The translations under genes were made by a program, and so were the position numbers. Below, piece by piece: positions 8,008 to 20,005 of a stretch of DNA of 64,000 nucleotides. Source of the stretch: Tsukamurella pseudospumae (GTDB lineage: Bacteria; Actinomycetota; Actinomycetes; Mycobacteriales; Mycobacteriaceae); the NCBI RefSeq assembly GCF_001575205.1, contig NZ_LSRE01000001.1, positions 186,001-250,000 on the forward strand. The letters are read 5' to 3'. The notes below the pieces were generated by a model. It was not told where the DNA came from, ran no database searches, and saw only the letters and a list, made by a program, of their open reading frames with translations. Each line of letters begins with the position of its first letter. Positions within the stretch are counted from its first letter, which is position 1.

Positions 8008-8406
8008 TCAGTGCGCCGGCCTGGTCCATGACCGCACCACGCAGCCGGGCGCGGCCAAGGGTGCCGTATCGCGGCGGTACTCCGACGGCGACCGCCCCAC
8101 GATCGCCCGGAAGGTGCGGCTGAAGGTGCCCGTCGACCCGAACCCGACCTCGAATCCGATGTCCGTGATCGACCGGTCCGTGTCACGCAGTCGAGCCATC
8201 GCCCGCTCGATCCGCCTCCGCTGCAGGTACCGGTGCGGCGTCTCGCCGAAAGCGACCGCGAACTCGCGGGAGAAGTGCGCCGGTGACATCAGGGCGATGC
8301 GCGCCACCGCGGGCACGTCCAGCTGCCGCGCGTAGTGCCGGTCCATGGCGTCACGGGCCCGCAGCAACCGCAGGTTCGCATCCTCGCGGAGGGAGAGACG
8401 GGCCAC
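8008..8406 (-). CDS. AraC family HTH regulator (short)
   Basis: A 132-residue protein consisting only of the AraC/XylS DNA-binding domain: two helix-turn-helix units around VPAVARIALMSPAHFSREF and ITDIGFEVGFGSTGTFSRTFRAIVGRSPSEYRR. There is no N-terminal effector domain. The start is taken as GTG 8406, 11 nt after the meaB stop; longer versions would overlap meaB. It probably regulates the neighbouring VOC gene. Because it sits so close behind meaB it may also be co-transcribed with mutAB-meaB. Confidence 0.8.
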   Translation of the reverse strand: MARLSLREDANLRLLRARDAMDRHYARQLDVPAVARIALMSPAHFSREFAVAFGETPHRYLQRRRIERAMARLRDTDRSITDIGFEVGFGSTGTFSRTFRAIVGRSPSEYRRDTAPLAAPGCVVRSWTRPAH

Positions 8407-8417
8407 GGCGCCGCGGA

Positions 8418-9397
8418 TCAGCGGCCGTCGAAGGCGTCGAGCAGACGCTGGGCGGCCAACGCAGGTGTGAGCGAGCCGTCCTGGACTGCAGCCTCGACCC
8501 CGGACCGGACGGACCGCACACCGTCGGACTGCTCGACCCGGGACAGGACCGTGTCCCGGACCATGGTCCAGGTCCAATCGACCTGCTGTTGCCGGCGGCG
8601 GCGGTCGAACTCCCCCGCCTCCTGCAGCGTCGTGCGATGCCGGATGACGGCGTCCCAGAACTCGGGGATGCCGGTGCCCTCGATGGCGCTCTGCGTCAAC
8701 ACGGGTGGCCGCCACAGCGATCCGCGCGGGTGGATCAGCCGGAGCGCGCTCGACAGCTCGCGCGCGGCGACCCGGGCCTCGACGATGTGGTCACCGTCGG
8801 CCTTGTTGACCGCCACCACGTCGGCGAGCTCGAGCACGCCCTTCTTGATGCCCTGCAGCTGATCGCCGGTCCGGGCCAGGGTGAGGAAGGTGAAGGTGTC
8901 GACCATGTTCGCGACGGTGACCTCGGACTGCCCGACGCCGACGGTCTCGACCAGGATCACGTCGAAGCCCGCAGCCTCCAGCAGCACGATCGTCTCGCGC
9001 GTGGCCTTCGCGACCCCGCCGAGCGTGCCGGACGTGGGCGAGGGCCGGATGTACGCGCGCGGATTCACGGCCAGGGTGCCCATGCGGGTCTTGTCGCCCA
9101 GGATCGAGCCGCCGGAGCGCGTCGACGACGGATCCACCGCGAGCACGGCGACCTTGTGCCCCAACGAGATCAGGTGATTGCCCAGCGCCTCGATGGTCGT
9201 CGACTTGCCGACCCCGGGCACGCCGGTGATCCCCACGCGGGTGGCGATCGGCGCGTCCGGGGCGGGCGTGAGCGCGAGCAGCAGTTGCTGCGCGAGCGCC
9301 TGATGATCCGGGCGCCGCGATTCGACGAGGGTGATGGCCCGCGCCAGCACCGCGCGCTTGTCCGCGCGGACGCCCTCCGCGAGCTCGGCGACGGTGA

Positions 9398-9401
<4 letters not shown>
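8418..9401 (-). CDS. meaB: methylmalonyl-CoA mutase-associated GTPase MeaB
   Basis: A 327-residue G3E-family GTPase that protects and reloads B12-dependent methylmalonyl-CoA mutase. The P-loop GVPGVGKST is at about residues 60-68, followed by [18 protein letters not shown] (switch region), ETVGVGQSE and the NKAD base-recognition motif. It starts with GTG overlapping the mutB stop (GTGA), so synthesis is coupled to the mutase. Length and motifs match the family throughout. Confidence 0.95.
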
Positions 9402-11628
<2,227 letters not shown>

Positions 11629-11629
<1 letters not shown>

Positions 11630-13422
11630 CACGCCCCCAATCGGGTCAGCAGGTCGTCGAGCGCGGCGGCCGCGTCGATCTTCGCGTGCAGGTAGATGTC
11701 GATCAGTCCGTCGTCGACGGTGCCGGGCGCACCCGCGAGCAGCACGAGATTCCCCTCGTCGCGGAGCGCGCGGGCCAGCGCCTCGCCCTCCTCGGCGTAG
11801 CCCGGGTCGGAACCCGCGAGGACGGCGATCCGCGCGCCGGCCGAGCCGTCGAGCGTGGCACTCCCCGCGGCCTGCTCGACCGCGTCCAGGACGGTCTCGA
11901 TGCCGCCGGAGGCGAGCAGGTTGGTGAGGAAGGTGGACCGCCCGTTGTACTGGGCTACGGTGCCGATCGTGACCATCCGGATCCGCGGCCGCACGCCGTG
12001 CTCCCGGAGGAAGGCGTCGGAGCGGGTGCGCAGCGCCTCGAAGGGCGCGGCGTAGGACCGCACGACGGGTCCGTTCGTGGCCGCCGACGGTGCGATGGCC
12101 GGCTCGGCCAGGTTCGGGAACTCGTTGACGCCGGTGATCTTCTTGGCGCGCCGCGCGACCGCGGAGTCGCGACGGTCCGCGGCCTCGCCGAGACGGGTGG
12201 CGATCGACTCGTCGGCGATGCCCCGGCCGAACCCGCCCGCACGCTCGACCTCCTGCAGCACGCCCCACGCGGCGCGCGCCAGGTCGTCGGTGAGGGACTC
12301 GACGTGCCAGGATCCGGCACCCGGGTCGACGACCCGACCGAGGTTGGACTCCTCGAGCAGCAGCAGCTGGGCGTTGCGCGCGATGCGGCGGGCGAACGCG
12401 GGCGAGTAGCCCTCGACGCCGCCGGGCAGGGCCTCGTCGTACTCCAGCGTGGTCACGTAATCGGCGCCGCCGACGCCCGCGCCGAAAGCGGCGACGGTGA
12501 CGCGGAGCATGTTGACCCAGGGGTCGCGCTGCGTGGTGGCGGCCAGCGAGGTCACGGCGTGGACCGGCGCGTTGCCCGCCTCCGGCTCCCCCAGCTGCTG
12601 GGCGACGCGCGCCCAGACCGTGCGCCAGGCACGGATCTTGGTCAGGGTGAGGAACTGGTCGTCCGTCGCGGCGAGGCGGATCGTCAGCTGGCCCAGGGCG
12701 CCGGCGGTGGACAGCCCGGCGGCGGTGAGGGCGCGGACGTGGTCGAGCGCGGCCGCGGCGGTCAGGCCCAGCTCCTGGGCGCACGTCGCTCCGGCGTTGT
12801 GCAGGTCGGCACCGTCGACGACGATCGCCCGGACGTCCTCGACCCGCGCATCGGCGCTGCGGGCGAGCTCGGTCGCCTCGTCGAGCGCGATATCGGCGCG
12901 GCCCACGACCTGCGAGGTCAGCGGCGCGGCGCCCAGGCTGACGTGGACGAGGTCGGCGCGGTAGGCGTCGGACTCGGCGGCCTTGTCGAGGGCGGCGTAG
13001 ACCTGTGTGGCGGCCTCGGCGGCACGGCCTCCGGCCGAGACCAGGATCGGCGCCATGTCCGGGTACACGCCCTCGAGCAGCGGCGCGGGATCCGCGCGGG
13101 TGATCCAGAGCGCGCTCGCGCCGGACTCCAGCGCACCGAGCACGTCGGCGGAGTCGGTGCCCTCGGCGAAGCGCTCGGCGACCTTCCACCCCAGGCGGAC
13201 GTCGGGCGTGGGGTTCCCGCCGCGGACGAAGGGGAAGGCGCCGGGCAGCGGGGCCTCGGGCAGTTCATCGCGCTGCGAGTACAGCGGCGCGATGTCGACG
13301 CCGTCGTCCTCGGTGGGGGTGGTCAGTGCTGCGATCGGGTCCTCGGGCGGCGTCCCGCCGCGCGACTTCGCGAGCACGGCACCGACCGAATCACGCCACG
13401 CGTCGTACGGGTTGTCCGCCAC
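11629..13422 (-). CDS. mutA: methylmalonyl-CoA mutase small subunit
   Basis: A 597-residue homologue of the mutase barrel that forms the non-catalytic partner of MutB. It keeps the barrel and Rossmann-like C-terminal domain but lacks the DxHxxG cobalamin motif, as expected of the small subunit. It starts with GTG at 13422 behind a strong ribosome binding site (GAGGAGG). It is the first gene of mutA-mutB-meaB and is divergent from the TVP38 gene, so its promoter lies in 13423-13546. Confidence 0.95.
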
Positions 13423-13546
13423 GAGACCTCCTCACCTGTGGCCCGGCACACGCCGGGTCGATGAGAACCCACGTTAACCGATTGCGCTTGCTACGCCCCA
13501 GTAGGGTCGCGGCACTCCGCGCGCACACCGCGTATCTTGGCTCGAC

Positions 13547-14233
13547 GTGAGCGACAACGAATCCCGGCTGCGGCCCGGCGACCGCGCCCTCGTCGTCCGC
13601 GCGGCGATCGGCTGCGTGCTCGTGCTCGCTCTCGTGGTCGTCGGGATGCTGCTCCCGCACCCCGGTATCTCGACGGTGCGGGGGTGGGCGGACTCGACCG
13701 GCACCTGGTTCGTGGTCCTGTTCCTCGTCGCCCACACGGTGGTGACGGTGTTCCCGATTCCCCGGACGATGTTCACGGTCTCCGCGGGCGTGCTGTTCGG
13801 CCCGACCGGGATCCTGCTGTGCATGGTCGCGTCCACCGCTGCGGCGGTGATCGCCTTCCTCGCGGTGCGCGCCGTCGACGAGCGGCACCCGTCCGTGGTG
13901 CTCGCGCGGGTGCGGGAGCACCGCGCCTACCTCCCGATCGCCGCGCGGCTACGTGCCCGGGGCTGGCTGGCCGTCGGGTCGCTGCGGCTCATCGCCGTGG
14001 CGCCGTTCTCTCTGGTCAACTACGCATCGGCGCTCTCGCCCGTGCGCTTCTGGCCGTACCTCGCGGCGACGGTGGCCGGCCTCGCGCCCGGCACGATCGC
14101 GGTCGTGCTGCTGGGCGACGCGCTGACCGGTGAGTCGTCGCCCTGGCTCGTGGTGGTCAGTGGCGCGTTGATGGCGGTCGGGATCGCAGGCCTTCTGCTC
14201 GACGCCCGCATGCCCGCAAGACCTGAGGCTTGA
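13547..14233 (+). CDS. TVP38/TMEM64 (DedA-like, VTT domain) membrane protein
   Basis: A 228-residue integral membrane protein. There are hydrophobic segments at about residues 20-40, 55-75, 85-110, 155-175 and 180-215. The VTT-domain re-entrant motif reads FPIPRTMFTVSAGVLFG, and a second RxxxxxPFSLVNY element lies near residue 150. Members act in membrane lipid or ion homeostasis. It starts with GTG and has no ribosome binding site; TATCTT lies 8 nt upstream, so the message may be leaderless. It is divergent from mutA and converges with the HAD gene. Confidence 0.85.
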   Translation: MSDNESRLRPGDRALVVRAAIGCVLVLALVVVGMLLPHPGISTVRGWADSTGTWFVVLFLVAHTVVTVFPIPRTMFTVSAGVLFGPTGILLCMVASTAAAVIAFLAVRAVDERHPSVVLARVREHRAYLPIAARLRARGWLAVGSLRLIAVAPFSLVNYASALSPVRFWPYLAATVAGLAPGTIAVVLLGDALTGESSPWLVVVSGALMAVGIAGLLLDARMPARPEA

Positions 14234-14262
14234 CAGGGTTCACCGCAAGGGCTTGCACTTGC

Positions 14263-14961
14263 CTACGGACGGACGTGCAGGAGCCCGGGGATGTCGACGA
14301 CGCCGCCGAGCACGTGATCCGCTCCGGCCTCGGCGAGCGTCGCACCGTCGGCCTTGCCGGTGAGCACACCGACCGAGACCGCACCGGCGTTGTTGGCGGC
14401 CTGCACGTCGACGGCGGTGTCGCCGGCAGCGAGGACGCGGGCGACATCGCGCACGCTCGTGCGCTCCATCGCGCGGTGGATCATGTACGGCGCCGGGCGA
14501 CCCGCGGCCACGTCGGACGTGGTGACCACCGCGTCCACGACGGCGCCCTCGCCCTCGCCGATCCGCCAACCGATGGCGGCGAGCAGCGGGAGCGCGACGG
14601 CGTCGTCGAAGCCGGTGGTCAGCGCGACCTTCACGCCGAGGGCGCGGATCTCGCGCAGCGCCTCGGGCACGCCGGCGATCGCGGTCGGCGGCGTCGCGGT
14701 GTAAGCCTGCTGCAGCCGTTCGCGGAAGCGCGCGAATCCGGCATCGACCCGCTCCGCCGTCGGCTCGACGCCGCCGAGACGCAGCAGGTTGGTGATCGCC
14801 TCGACCTTGTCGGTGCCCATCCATACCTGCAGATCGGCCTGGGCGACGGTGGCGCCGGCGTCCTCGACGGCGCCGCGCAGCGCCTCGTAGACGGCGCCGC
14901 CGTCGTCGATGGTGGTGCCGGCCATGTCCAGCGCGACGAGCTCGATGGGGTGTGCGGTCAT
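14263..14961 (-). CDS. phosphonatase-like HAD hydrolase (PhnX-like)
   Basis: A 232-residue HAD-superfamily hydrolase. The nucleophile motif DMAGTT starts at Asp12 and has Ala, not Asp, at the +2 position, as in phosphonoacetaldehyde hydrolase. Lys52 in MGTDKVEAI aligns with the Schiff-base Lys of PhnX (MGxxK). Motifs II and III follow (LTTGF, KxxR-like region, AGDTAVDVQAA). It probably splits phosphonoacetaldehyde to acetaldehyde and phosphate. The ATG at 14961 overlaps the gntR stop and has GGAGAG before it. The neighbouring FAD oxidase would supply the aldehyde. Confidence 0.85.
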   Translation of the reverse strand: MTAHPIELVALDMAGTTIDDGGAVYEALRGAVEDAGATVAQADLQVWMGTDKVEAITNLLRLGGVEPTAERVDAGFARFRERLQQAYTATPPTAIAGVPEALREIRALGVKVALTTGFDDAVALPLLAAIGWRIGEGEGAVVDAVVTTSDVAAGRPAPYMIHRAMERTSVRDVARVLAAGDTAVDVQAANNAGAVSVGVLTGKADGATLAEAGADHVLGGVVDIPGLLHVRP

Positions 14962-15722
14962 GCGTCTCTCCTGACGGGTACGGAGCGCAGCGCCCGATCG
15001 GGCGCTGCGAAGAGTCGGTTCTCGACGATCACGGTCGTGACGCCGGGGGCGTAGCGGTCCTCGGCGTACTCGACGACGGTGCCGGCGGCATCGGTGGTCA
15101 GCCGCCGGACGCGCAGCAGCGGAGCCCCCTCGGCGAGCCCGAGGTTCGCCGCATCCTCCGCGCCGGCGGTGACGGCGTCGATCTGATGCGTGGAGGCGTA
15201 GAGGTCGGCGCCCGCGTCGAGGAGGAAACGGTTCACCGACCCGGAGTCCGGGTCGAACTCCATCAGCCGCTTCCCGAGGTCCCACACGAAGTACATGGCC
15301 TCGGAGAGTGCGGGGGCACCGTCGAGCGTGCGGACCCGGCGGAGCTCGAGGACCGGATCCCCCACCTCGACCTGCAGCAGCTCGGCGATCGCCGCGGACG
15401 CCGGGACGCGGGCCTGCAGGACTGTTCGCTGCCCCGGCTCGTGGCCGTGCTCCCGGGCCCACGCGGTGAACGACCCGAGGGCGCTGGCGGCGTGACTCGG
15501 AACATTGCGCCGGACCAGAGGCGAACGCCCCTGCCCGCCCACGATCAACCCCTCGGACCGGAGCGTCGCGAGGGCCTGACGCACCGGGCCGCGCGATGTG
15601 CCGAACTCCTCGCACAGCGCCGCTTCGCTGGGTGCCTGCTCCCCCTCCGGCCAGCGACCGGAGGCGATGCGCGCGCGGAACTCCGCGGCGAGGCGTTGAT
15701 GAAGAGGCTGAGCTGCGACCAC
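14958..15722 (-). CDS. GntR family (HutC-type) regulator of the phosphonate cluster
   Basis: A 254-residue regulator: N-terminal winged helix (QAPSEAALCEEFGTSRGPVRQALATLRSEGLI, about residues 24-56) and a C-terminal UTRA ligand-binding domain ending VVEYAEDRYAPGVTTVIVENR. PhnR-type proteins of this class respond to 2-aminoethylphosphonate. The GTG at 15722 is preferred: TATACT lies 5 nt before it and there is no ribosome binding site. Its promoter overlaps one of two ACTTGTATA sites, so it probably represses itself and the divergent oxidase-transporter operon. Confidence 0.85.
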   Translation of the reverse strand: MVAAQPLHQRLAAEFRARIASGRWPEGEQAPSEAALCEEFGTSRGPVRQALATLRSEGLIVGGQGRSPLVRRNVPSHAASALGSFTAWAREHGHEPGQRTVLQARVPASAAIAELLQVEVGDPVLELRRVRTLDGAPALSEAMYFVWDLGKRLMEFDPDSGSVNRFLLDAGADLYASTHQIDAVTAGAEDAANLGLAEGAPLLRVRRLTTDAAGTVVEYAEDRYAPGVTTVIVENRLFAAPDRALRSVPVRRDA

Positions 15723-15731
15723 ACCATTGAG

Positions 15732-15740
15732 TATACAAGT
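15732..15740. promoter_or_regulatory. GntR operator site 1 over the gntR -10
   Basis: TATACAAGT (reverse ACTTGTATA) overlaps the gntR -10 hexamer TATACT. The same 9-mer occurs inverted at 15814-15822, upstream of the divergent oxidase gene. The shape fits HutC-type GntR operators. Confidence 0.6.
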
Positions 15741-15808
15741 GAAATCGCCCCCAACCGTCTGTCCACATGAACGTCGCGTGAACAGCAGCACCACCTCGAT
15801 GTACAGCG

Positions 15809-15822
15809 ATACAACTTGTATA
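15809..15822. promoter_or_regulatory. GntR operator site 2, palindrome ATACAA-C-TTGTAT
   Basis: A perfect 13-bp palindrome (15809-15821) that contains ACTTGTATA. It overlaps TATAGA at 15819-15824, the best -10 candidate for the oxidase-transporter operon (start codon at 15878), so binding would block that promoter. Confidence 0.6.
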
Positions 15823-15877
15823 GACATCGTGTTCCGGGTCTTGCCAAGTCCAGGTACGGGCCGTCACGCTGGACGAC

Positions 15878-16984
15878 ATGAACACCGCAGTGGACGTCCT
15901 CGTCGTCGGCGCCGGCATCGTGGGGCTGGCCCACGCCGTCGAGGCGCTGGATCGCGGCCTGACGGTGACCGTCATCGACCGGGACGATCGGGCGATCGGG
16001 GCGTCGATCCGCAACTTCGGGCACGCCTGCGTGACCGGCCAGTCCGGGGACCTCGCCGATCTCGCACACCTCGCCCGCGACCGCTGGCTCGACCTGGACG
16101 CCCGCGCCGGGCTCGGCGCCCGGGCCACCGGGGGTCTGGCCGTCGCGCGGCACGCGACCGAGCTCGCCGTCCTCGAGGAACTCGCGGACCGCCGGGCCGG
16201 CGAGGTCGAACTGCGGACCCCGGCACAGGTGCGGAACGCGCTGCCCGGCGGCGGCGCCGACGACGTGATCGGGGGCGCAGCACTGCTGGCCGACCTGCGG
16301 GTCGACCCCCGCGTCACCGTCGCGCGGCTGGCCGCCTGGGTCGACGCCCAGGACCGCGGCGAGGTCCGGTTCGGCACCACCTACCTCGGCTTCGACGGCG
16401 TCCGCGCGCACACCAGCCGCGGCACCGTCGATGCGGAGCGAGTGATCGTCTGCGTCGGGCACGATCTCGACCACCACTTCCCGGATCTCGCCGAGGAGCA
16501 CCTGGTCCGGCGGTGCGCCCTGCAGATGGCCCGCGCCGCGGATCCCGGCACGGTCGTCACCCCCGCGGTACTGACGGCGACCTCTCTCCTGCGCTACCCG
16601 GCGTTCGCGGAGACCGCGGCCGCCGCCGCGCTCCGCACGCGGATGGCGGCCGAACGTCCCGACCTGCTCGACATCGACGCGAACGTCATGTTCACGCAGC
16701 GCCCCGACGGCACGCTGATCATCGGCGATTCGCACCACACCGACCGCACCGTGGAGCCCTTCCTCGACGAGGCCGTCACCGAGACCCTCCGCGCCGAGGC
16801 CGCACGCGTCATGGGCCTGAGCGGGCTGCCGATCATCGAGCGCTGGCAGGGCGTCTACGCCTCCAGCGCGCTGCGCCCCTACCTCGTCGCCGAGCCGGCA
16901 CCGGGCCTGTCAGTCCGCATCGTCACCTCCGGCGTCGGCATGACCATCGCGCACGGGCTCGCCCGGCGCCACTTCCCCATCTGA
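15878..16984 (+). CDS. FAD-dependent oxidoreductase of phosphonate metabolism (DAO fold)
   Basis: A 368-residue amine-oxidase-like flavoprotein of the glycine/D-amino-acid oxidase fold. The FAD motif GAGIVGLAHA lies at residues 11-20, and the family-typical GASIRNFGHACVTGQ follows at 41-55. Members of this clade occur next to PhnX-like hydrolases and are thought, or shown in some cases, to oxidise 2-aminoethylphosphonate or its N-methyl derivative to phosphonoacetaldehyde. No PhnW transaminase is present here, so this enzyme probably does that step. It is the first gene of the + strand operon. Confidence 0.85.
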   Translation: MNTAVDVLVVGAGIVGLAHAVEALDRGLTVTVIDRDDRAIGASIRNFGHACVTGQSGDLADLAHLARDRWLDLDARAGLGARATGGLAVARHATELAVLEELADRRAGEVELRTPAQVRNALPGGGADDVIGGAALLADLRVDPRVTVARLAAWVDAQDRGEVRFGTTYLGFDGVRAHTSRGTVDAERVIVCVGHDLDHHFPDLAEEHLVRRCALQMARAADPGTVVTPAVLTATSLLRYPAFAETAAAAALRTRMAAERPDLLDIDANVMFTQRPDGTLIIGDSHHTDRTVEPFLDEAVTETLRAEAARVMGLSGLPIIERWQGVYASSALRPYLVAEPAPGLSVRIVTSGVGMTIAHGLARRHFPI

Positions 16985-17040
16985 TCGAACACCCCGCCAC
17001 ACCCCCACCTCCGCTCCACCCGAACGAAGGGCAATCCCCC

Positions 17041-18072
17041 ATGCGCATCACCCGTTCCCTCAGCGCGATCACGGCCGTCGCGGCGGTGTTCGCCGTCGCC
17101 GCGTGCGGCGGCACCGGCGGCGGATCCGGCTCGTCGGACTCCGTCACCGTCTACAGCGCCGACGGCCTCGGCGACTGGTACAAGGCCGAGTTCGCCGACT
17201 TCACCAAGAAGACCGGGATCAAGGTCTCGCTCGTCGAGGCCGGCTCCGGCGAGGTCGTCTCCCGCGCGCAGAAGGAGAAGGCGAACCCACAGGTCGACGT
17301 GCTCGTGACGCTGCCGCCGTTCATCCAGCAGGCGCAGCAGCAGGGCTCGCTCGTGAAGTCGGACGTCGACACCTCGTCGGTCCCCGCCGAGCTCAAGTCC
17401 GCCGACGGCACGTACGTGGCCGTGGTCAACAACTACTTCGCGATGATCCGCAACACCGCCGCACAGCCGAAGCCGACGGACTGGGCCGAGTTCACCGGTC
17501 CCGCGTTCAAGCAGAAGATCCAGTACTCCACGCCCGGCAAGGCCGGGGACGGCACCGCCCTGCTGCTGCTCCTGCAGCACGTCATGGGCAAGGAGGCCGC
17601 GCTGACGTACCTCAAGGATCTGCAGCCGAACAACGTCGGCCCGTCGACGTCGACCGGCAAGCTCGGCCCGAAGACCTCCAAGGGCGAGCTGACGGTGGCC
17701 AACTCCGACGTCCAGATGGCGCTCGCGGCGATCGCCGCCGACAAGGTCGCCTACGAGGTCTTCTACCCCACCTTCGGCGGCAAACGCACTACCCTGCCGC
17801 TGCCGTACTACATGGGCCTGGCAGACAAGGCGCCCCACTCCGCGAACGGCACGAAGCTGATGGAGTTCCTGCTGTCGAAGGACGTCCAGCAGAACGTCCC
17901 CGAGAAATCCTGGGGCGCACCGGTCCGCACCGATGTCACCCCGTCGGGCCCGCAGTGGGAGGCCTTCCGCAAGGCCCTCGACGGCGTCGAGATCTGGAAC
18001 CCGGACTGGAGCCGGGTGCTCACCGGCCTCGACGCCGACGTCAAGAGCTATGAGAAGGCGACCGGCCAGTGA
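17041..18072 (+). CDS. 2-aminoethylphosphonate ABC transporter, substrate-binding lipoprotein
   Basis: A 343-residue periplasmic-type binding protein of the iron/spermidine-like group that includes PhnS. The lipobox AVAAC puts the lipidated Cys at 22, followed by a Gly/Ser linker. The mature part shows the alternating alpha/beta pattern (VTVYSADGLGDWYKAEF, NNYFAMIRN, NGTKLMEFLLSKDVQ). The ATG follows a GAAGGG element. Its stop overlaps the GTG of the ATPase gene. Context points to aminoethylphosphonate; related iron-binding proteins are the main alternative. Confidence 0.88.
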   Translation: MRITRSLSAITAVAAVFAVAACGGTGGGSGSSDSVTVYSADGLGDWYKAEFADFTKKTGIKVSLVEAGSGEVVSRAQKEKANPQVDVLVTLPPFIQQAQQQGSLVKSDVDTSSVPAELKSADGTYVAVVNNYFAMIRNTAAQPKPTDWAEFTGPAFKQKIQYSTPGKAGDGTALLLLLQHVMGKEAALTYLKDLQPNNVGPSTSTGKLGPKTSKGELTVANSDVQMALAAIAADKVAYEVFYPTFGGKRTTLPLPYYMGLADKAPHSANGTKLMEFLLSKDVQQNVPEKSWGAPVRTDVTPSGPQWEAFRKALDGVEIWNPDWSRVLTGLDADVKSYEKATGQ

Positions 18073-19148
18073 CCGCACCGAAGCGCATCGTCGCGCCGAA
18101 GGGCCTCGACGACGACGCCGTGGACCGCACCGTCCGCCGTCGGACGGCGGTCGGGGTGCAGAACGTGAGCGTCGTCTACGGCGACACGACCGCCCTGCGT
18201 GACTGCAGCTTCCAGGTCGCACGCGGCGAGACCGTCGCGCTGCTGGGGCCGTCGGGCTCCGGCAAGTCGACCGCCCTCAAGGCGATCGCCGGCTTCGAGC
18301 GCGTCTCCTCGGGCACCGTCACCATCGACGGGCGCGATGTCACGCACCTCTCCCCGGCGAAGCGGGGCATCGGCATCGTCGTCCAGAGCTACGCACTGTT
18401 CCCGCACATGACCGTCGCCAAGAACGTCGCCTTCGGGCTGCGCTCGCGCGGCGTCGAGCGGTCCGCGGTGGCGCCGCGGGTCACCGAGGTGCTGGGGATG
18501 GTCGGCATGGGCGATTACGCGGACCGGCTGCCCGGGCAGCTGTCCGGCGGCCAGCAGCAGCGGGTGGCGATCGCCCGCGCGCTCGCCACCCGCCCGGAGG
18601 TCGTGTTGCTCGACGAGCCGCTGTCGGCGCTCGATGCCGGCATGCGCAAGGACATGCTCGGCGAGCTGCAGCGGCTGCGTGCGGAGCTGCCCGATGTCGC
18701 GATGGTCTACGTCACGCACGACCAGAGTGAGGCGCTGGCCCTGGCGGACCGCGTCGCGATCATGCGCGACGCCCGGCTCGAGGCGATCGGCACCACCGCC
18801 GATCTGTTCCACCGGCCGCCCACGCGGTTCACCGCGACCTTCCTCGGCGGCGCCGACGTCCTCCCGAGCGGTGCGCTGCGCACCTCCCGCCCCCTGCCCG
18901 ACGGTGACCATCTCCTCGCGGTCCGGCCGTGGGCGTGGCGGTTCACGCGGACGGCGCCGTCGAACGGCGTGCGCGTGACCGTTGAGCAGGAGCAGTGGCG
19001 CGGCGCGGTCCGGCACGTGACCGCGCGGATCGTCGAGACCGGCGAGACGATCGGCGTGGACGTGCCGGTGCTCGTGGACGCGCCGCTGCGCGCCGAAACA
19101 CTCTGGGCCGAGGTCGATCCCGGCGATGTCATGGTGGTCCCGGCGTGA
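18069..19148 (+). CDS. 2-aminoethylphosphonate ABC transporter, ATP-binding protein
   Basis: A 359-residue ATPase. Walker A GPSGSGKST is at residues 60-68, the signature LSGGQQQR near 158, Walker B LLDEPLSALD near 178, and the switch His in THDQSE. A C-terminal TOBE-like regulatory extension follows (about residues 255-359), as in PhnT/PotA-type importers. GTG start overlaps the lipoprotein stop (GTGA), and its own stop overlaps the next GTG. Confidence 0.92.
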   Translation: MTAPKRIVAPKGLDDDAVDRTVRRRTAVGVQNVSVVYGDTTALRDCSFQVARGETVALLGPSGSGKSTALKAIAGFERVSSGTVTIDGRDVTHLSPAKRGIGIVVQSYALFPHMTVAKNVAFGLRSRGVERSAVAPRVTEVLGMVGMGDYADRLPGQLSGGQQQRVAIARALATRPEVVLLDEPLSALDAGMRKDMLGELQRLRAELPDVAMVYVTHDQSEALALADRVAIMRDARLEAIGTTADLFHRPPTRFTATFLGGADVLPSGALRTSRPLPDGDHLLAVRPWAWRFTRTAPSNGVRVTVEQEQWRGAVRHVTARIVETGETIGVDVPVLVDAPLRAETLWAEVDPGDVMVVPA

Positions 19149-20005
19149 CCGCGGTCCTCGACGCCCCGCCGGCCCCGCCCGCGCCTCCGGCGGAAGGGCG
19201 GTTCGCGGTGCCGCGGTGGGTGTGGGTGCTGCCGCCGGTCGCCCTCATCCTCGTGGCGGTGGTGTACCCGCTGGTCGGGATCGTGGCGCGCACCTTCACC
19301 GACAAGGCGGAGCGCCCGGCCGGCTTCGCGACCTGGCGCGACACGCTCACCGACGGTGCGGTTCTCCGTGCGTTGGGCACGACGCTCGAGGTCGCGGTGC
19401 TCTCGACGGTCGGCTGCCTGATCGCGGGCACCTTCCTCGCCCTGGTGCTCGCCTTCGTCCCGTTCCCCGGGGCCGGGGCGGTCGCCCGGCTGATCGAGGT
19501 GGTCGTCTCGTTCCCGAGCTTCCTCATCCCGCTGGCGCTCGGCGTGCTGCTCGGGCCGGTCGGCGTCCTGCAGGCGGTCGGGCTGCCCACCGGCTCGTTC
19601 ACCACCTCGCTGTGGGGCGTCGTGCTCGCCGAGATCGCCTTCTACACGCCGTTCGTGGTGCGGCCGATGCTCGCCGCGTTCGGTCGCTTCCCGACGGTGC
19701 AGATCGACGTCGCCTCGTCGCTGGGCGCGGGGCCGGTGCGGATCATCGGCACGGTGATCCTGCCGGCGGCGCTACCCGCGCTCGCGGCGGCCGGATCGCT
19801 CACCTTCCTGTTGACGCTCAACGAGTTCGGGATCGTGCTGTTCACCGGCGCCAAGGACGTGATCACCGTCCCGATGCTCGTCTACACCCGGTCGATCGTC
19901 GGCCAGGACTTCGCGTCGGCGGCCGTACTGGCCACGGTGCAGTTGATCATCTCCGTCGGCGCGTACGCCGTGTACCGCGCCCTCATGAAGAAGGGAACGC
20001 ACTGA
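19145..20005 (+). CDS. 2-aminoethylphosphonate ABC transporter, permease 1
   Basis: A 286-residue BPD-type permease with six predicted membrane helices after a short Pro/Ala-rich cytoplasmic N terminus. The EAA loop that docks on the ATPase is visible as IDVASSLGAGPVRIIGTVILP. The GTG start overlaps the ATPase stop. PhnU-like by position. Confidence 0.9.
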   Translation: MTAVLDAPPAPPAPPAEGRFAVPRWVWVLPPVALILVAVVYPLVGIVARTFTDKAERPAGFATWRDTLTDGAVLRALGTTLEVAVLSTVGCLIAGTFLALVLAFVPFPGAGAVARLIEVVVSFPSFLIPLALGVLLGPVGVLQAVGLPTGSFTTSLWGVVLAEIAFYTPFVVRPMLAAFGRFPTVQIDVASSLGAGPVRIIGTVILPAALPALAAAGSLTFLLTLNEFGIVLFTGAKDVITVPMLVYTRSIVGQDFASAAVLATVQLIISVGAYAVYRALMKKGTH

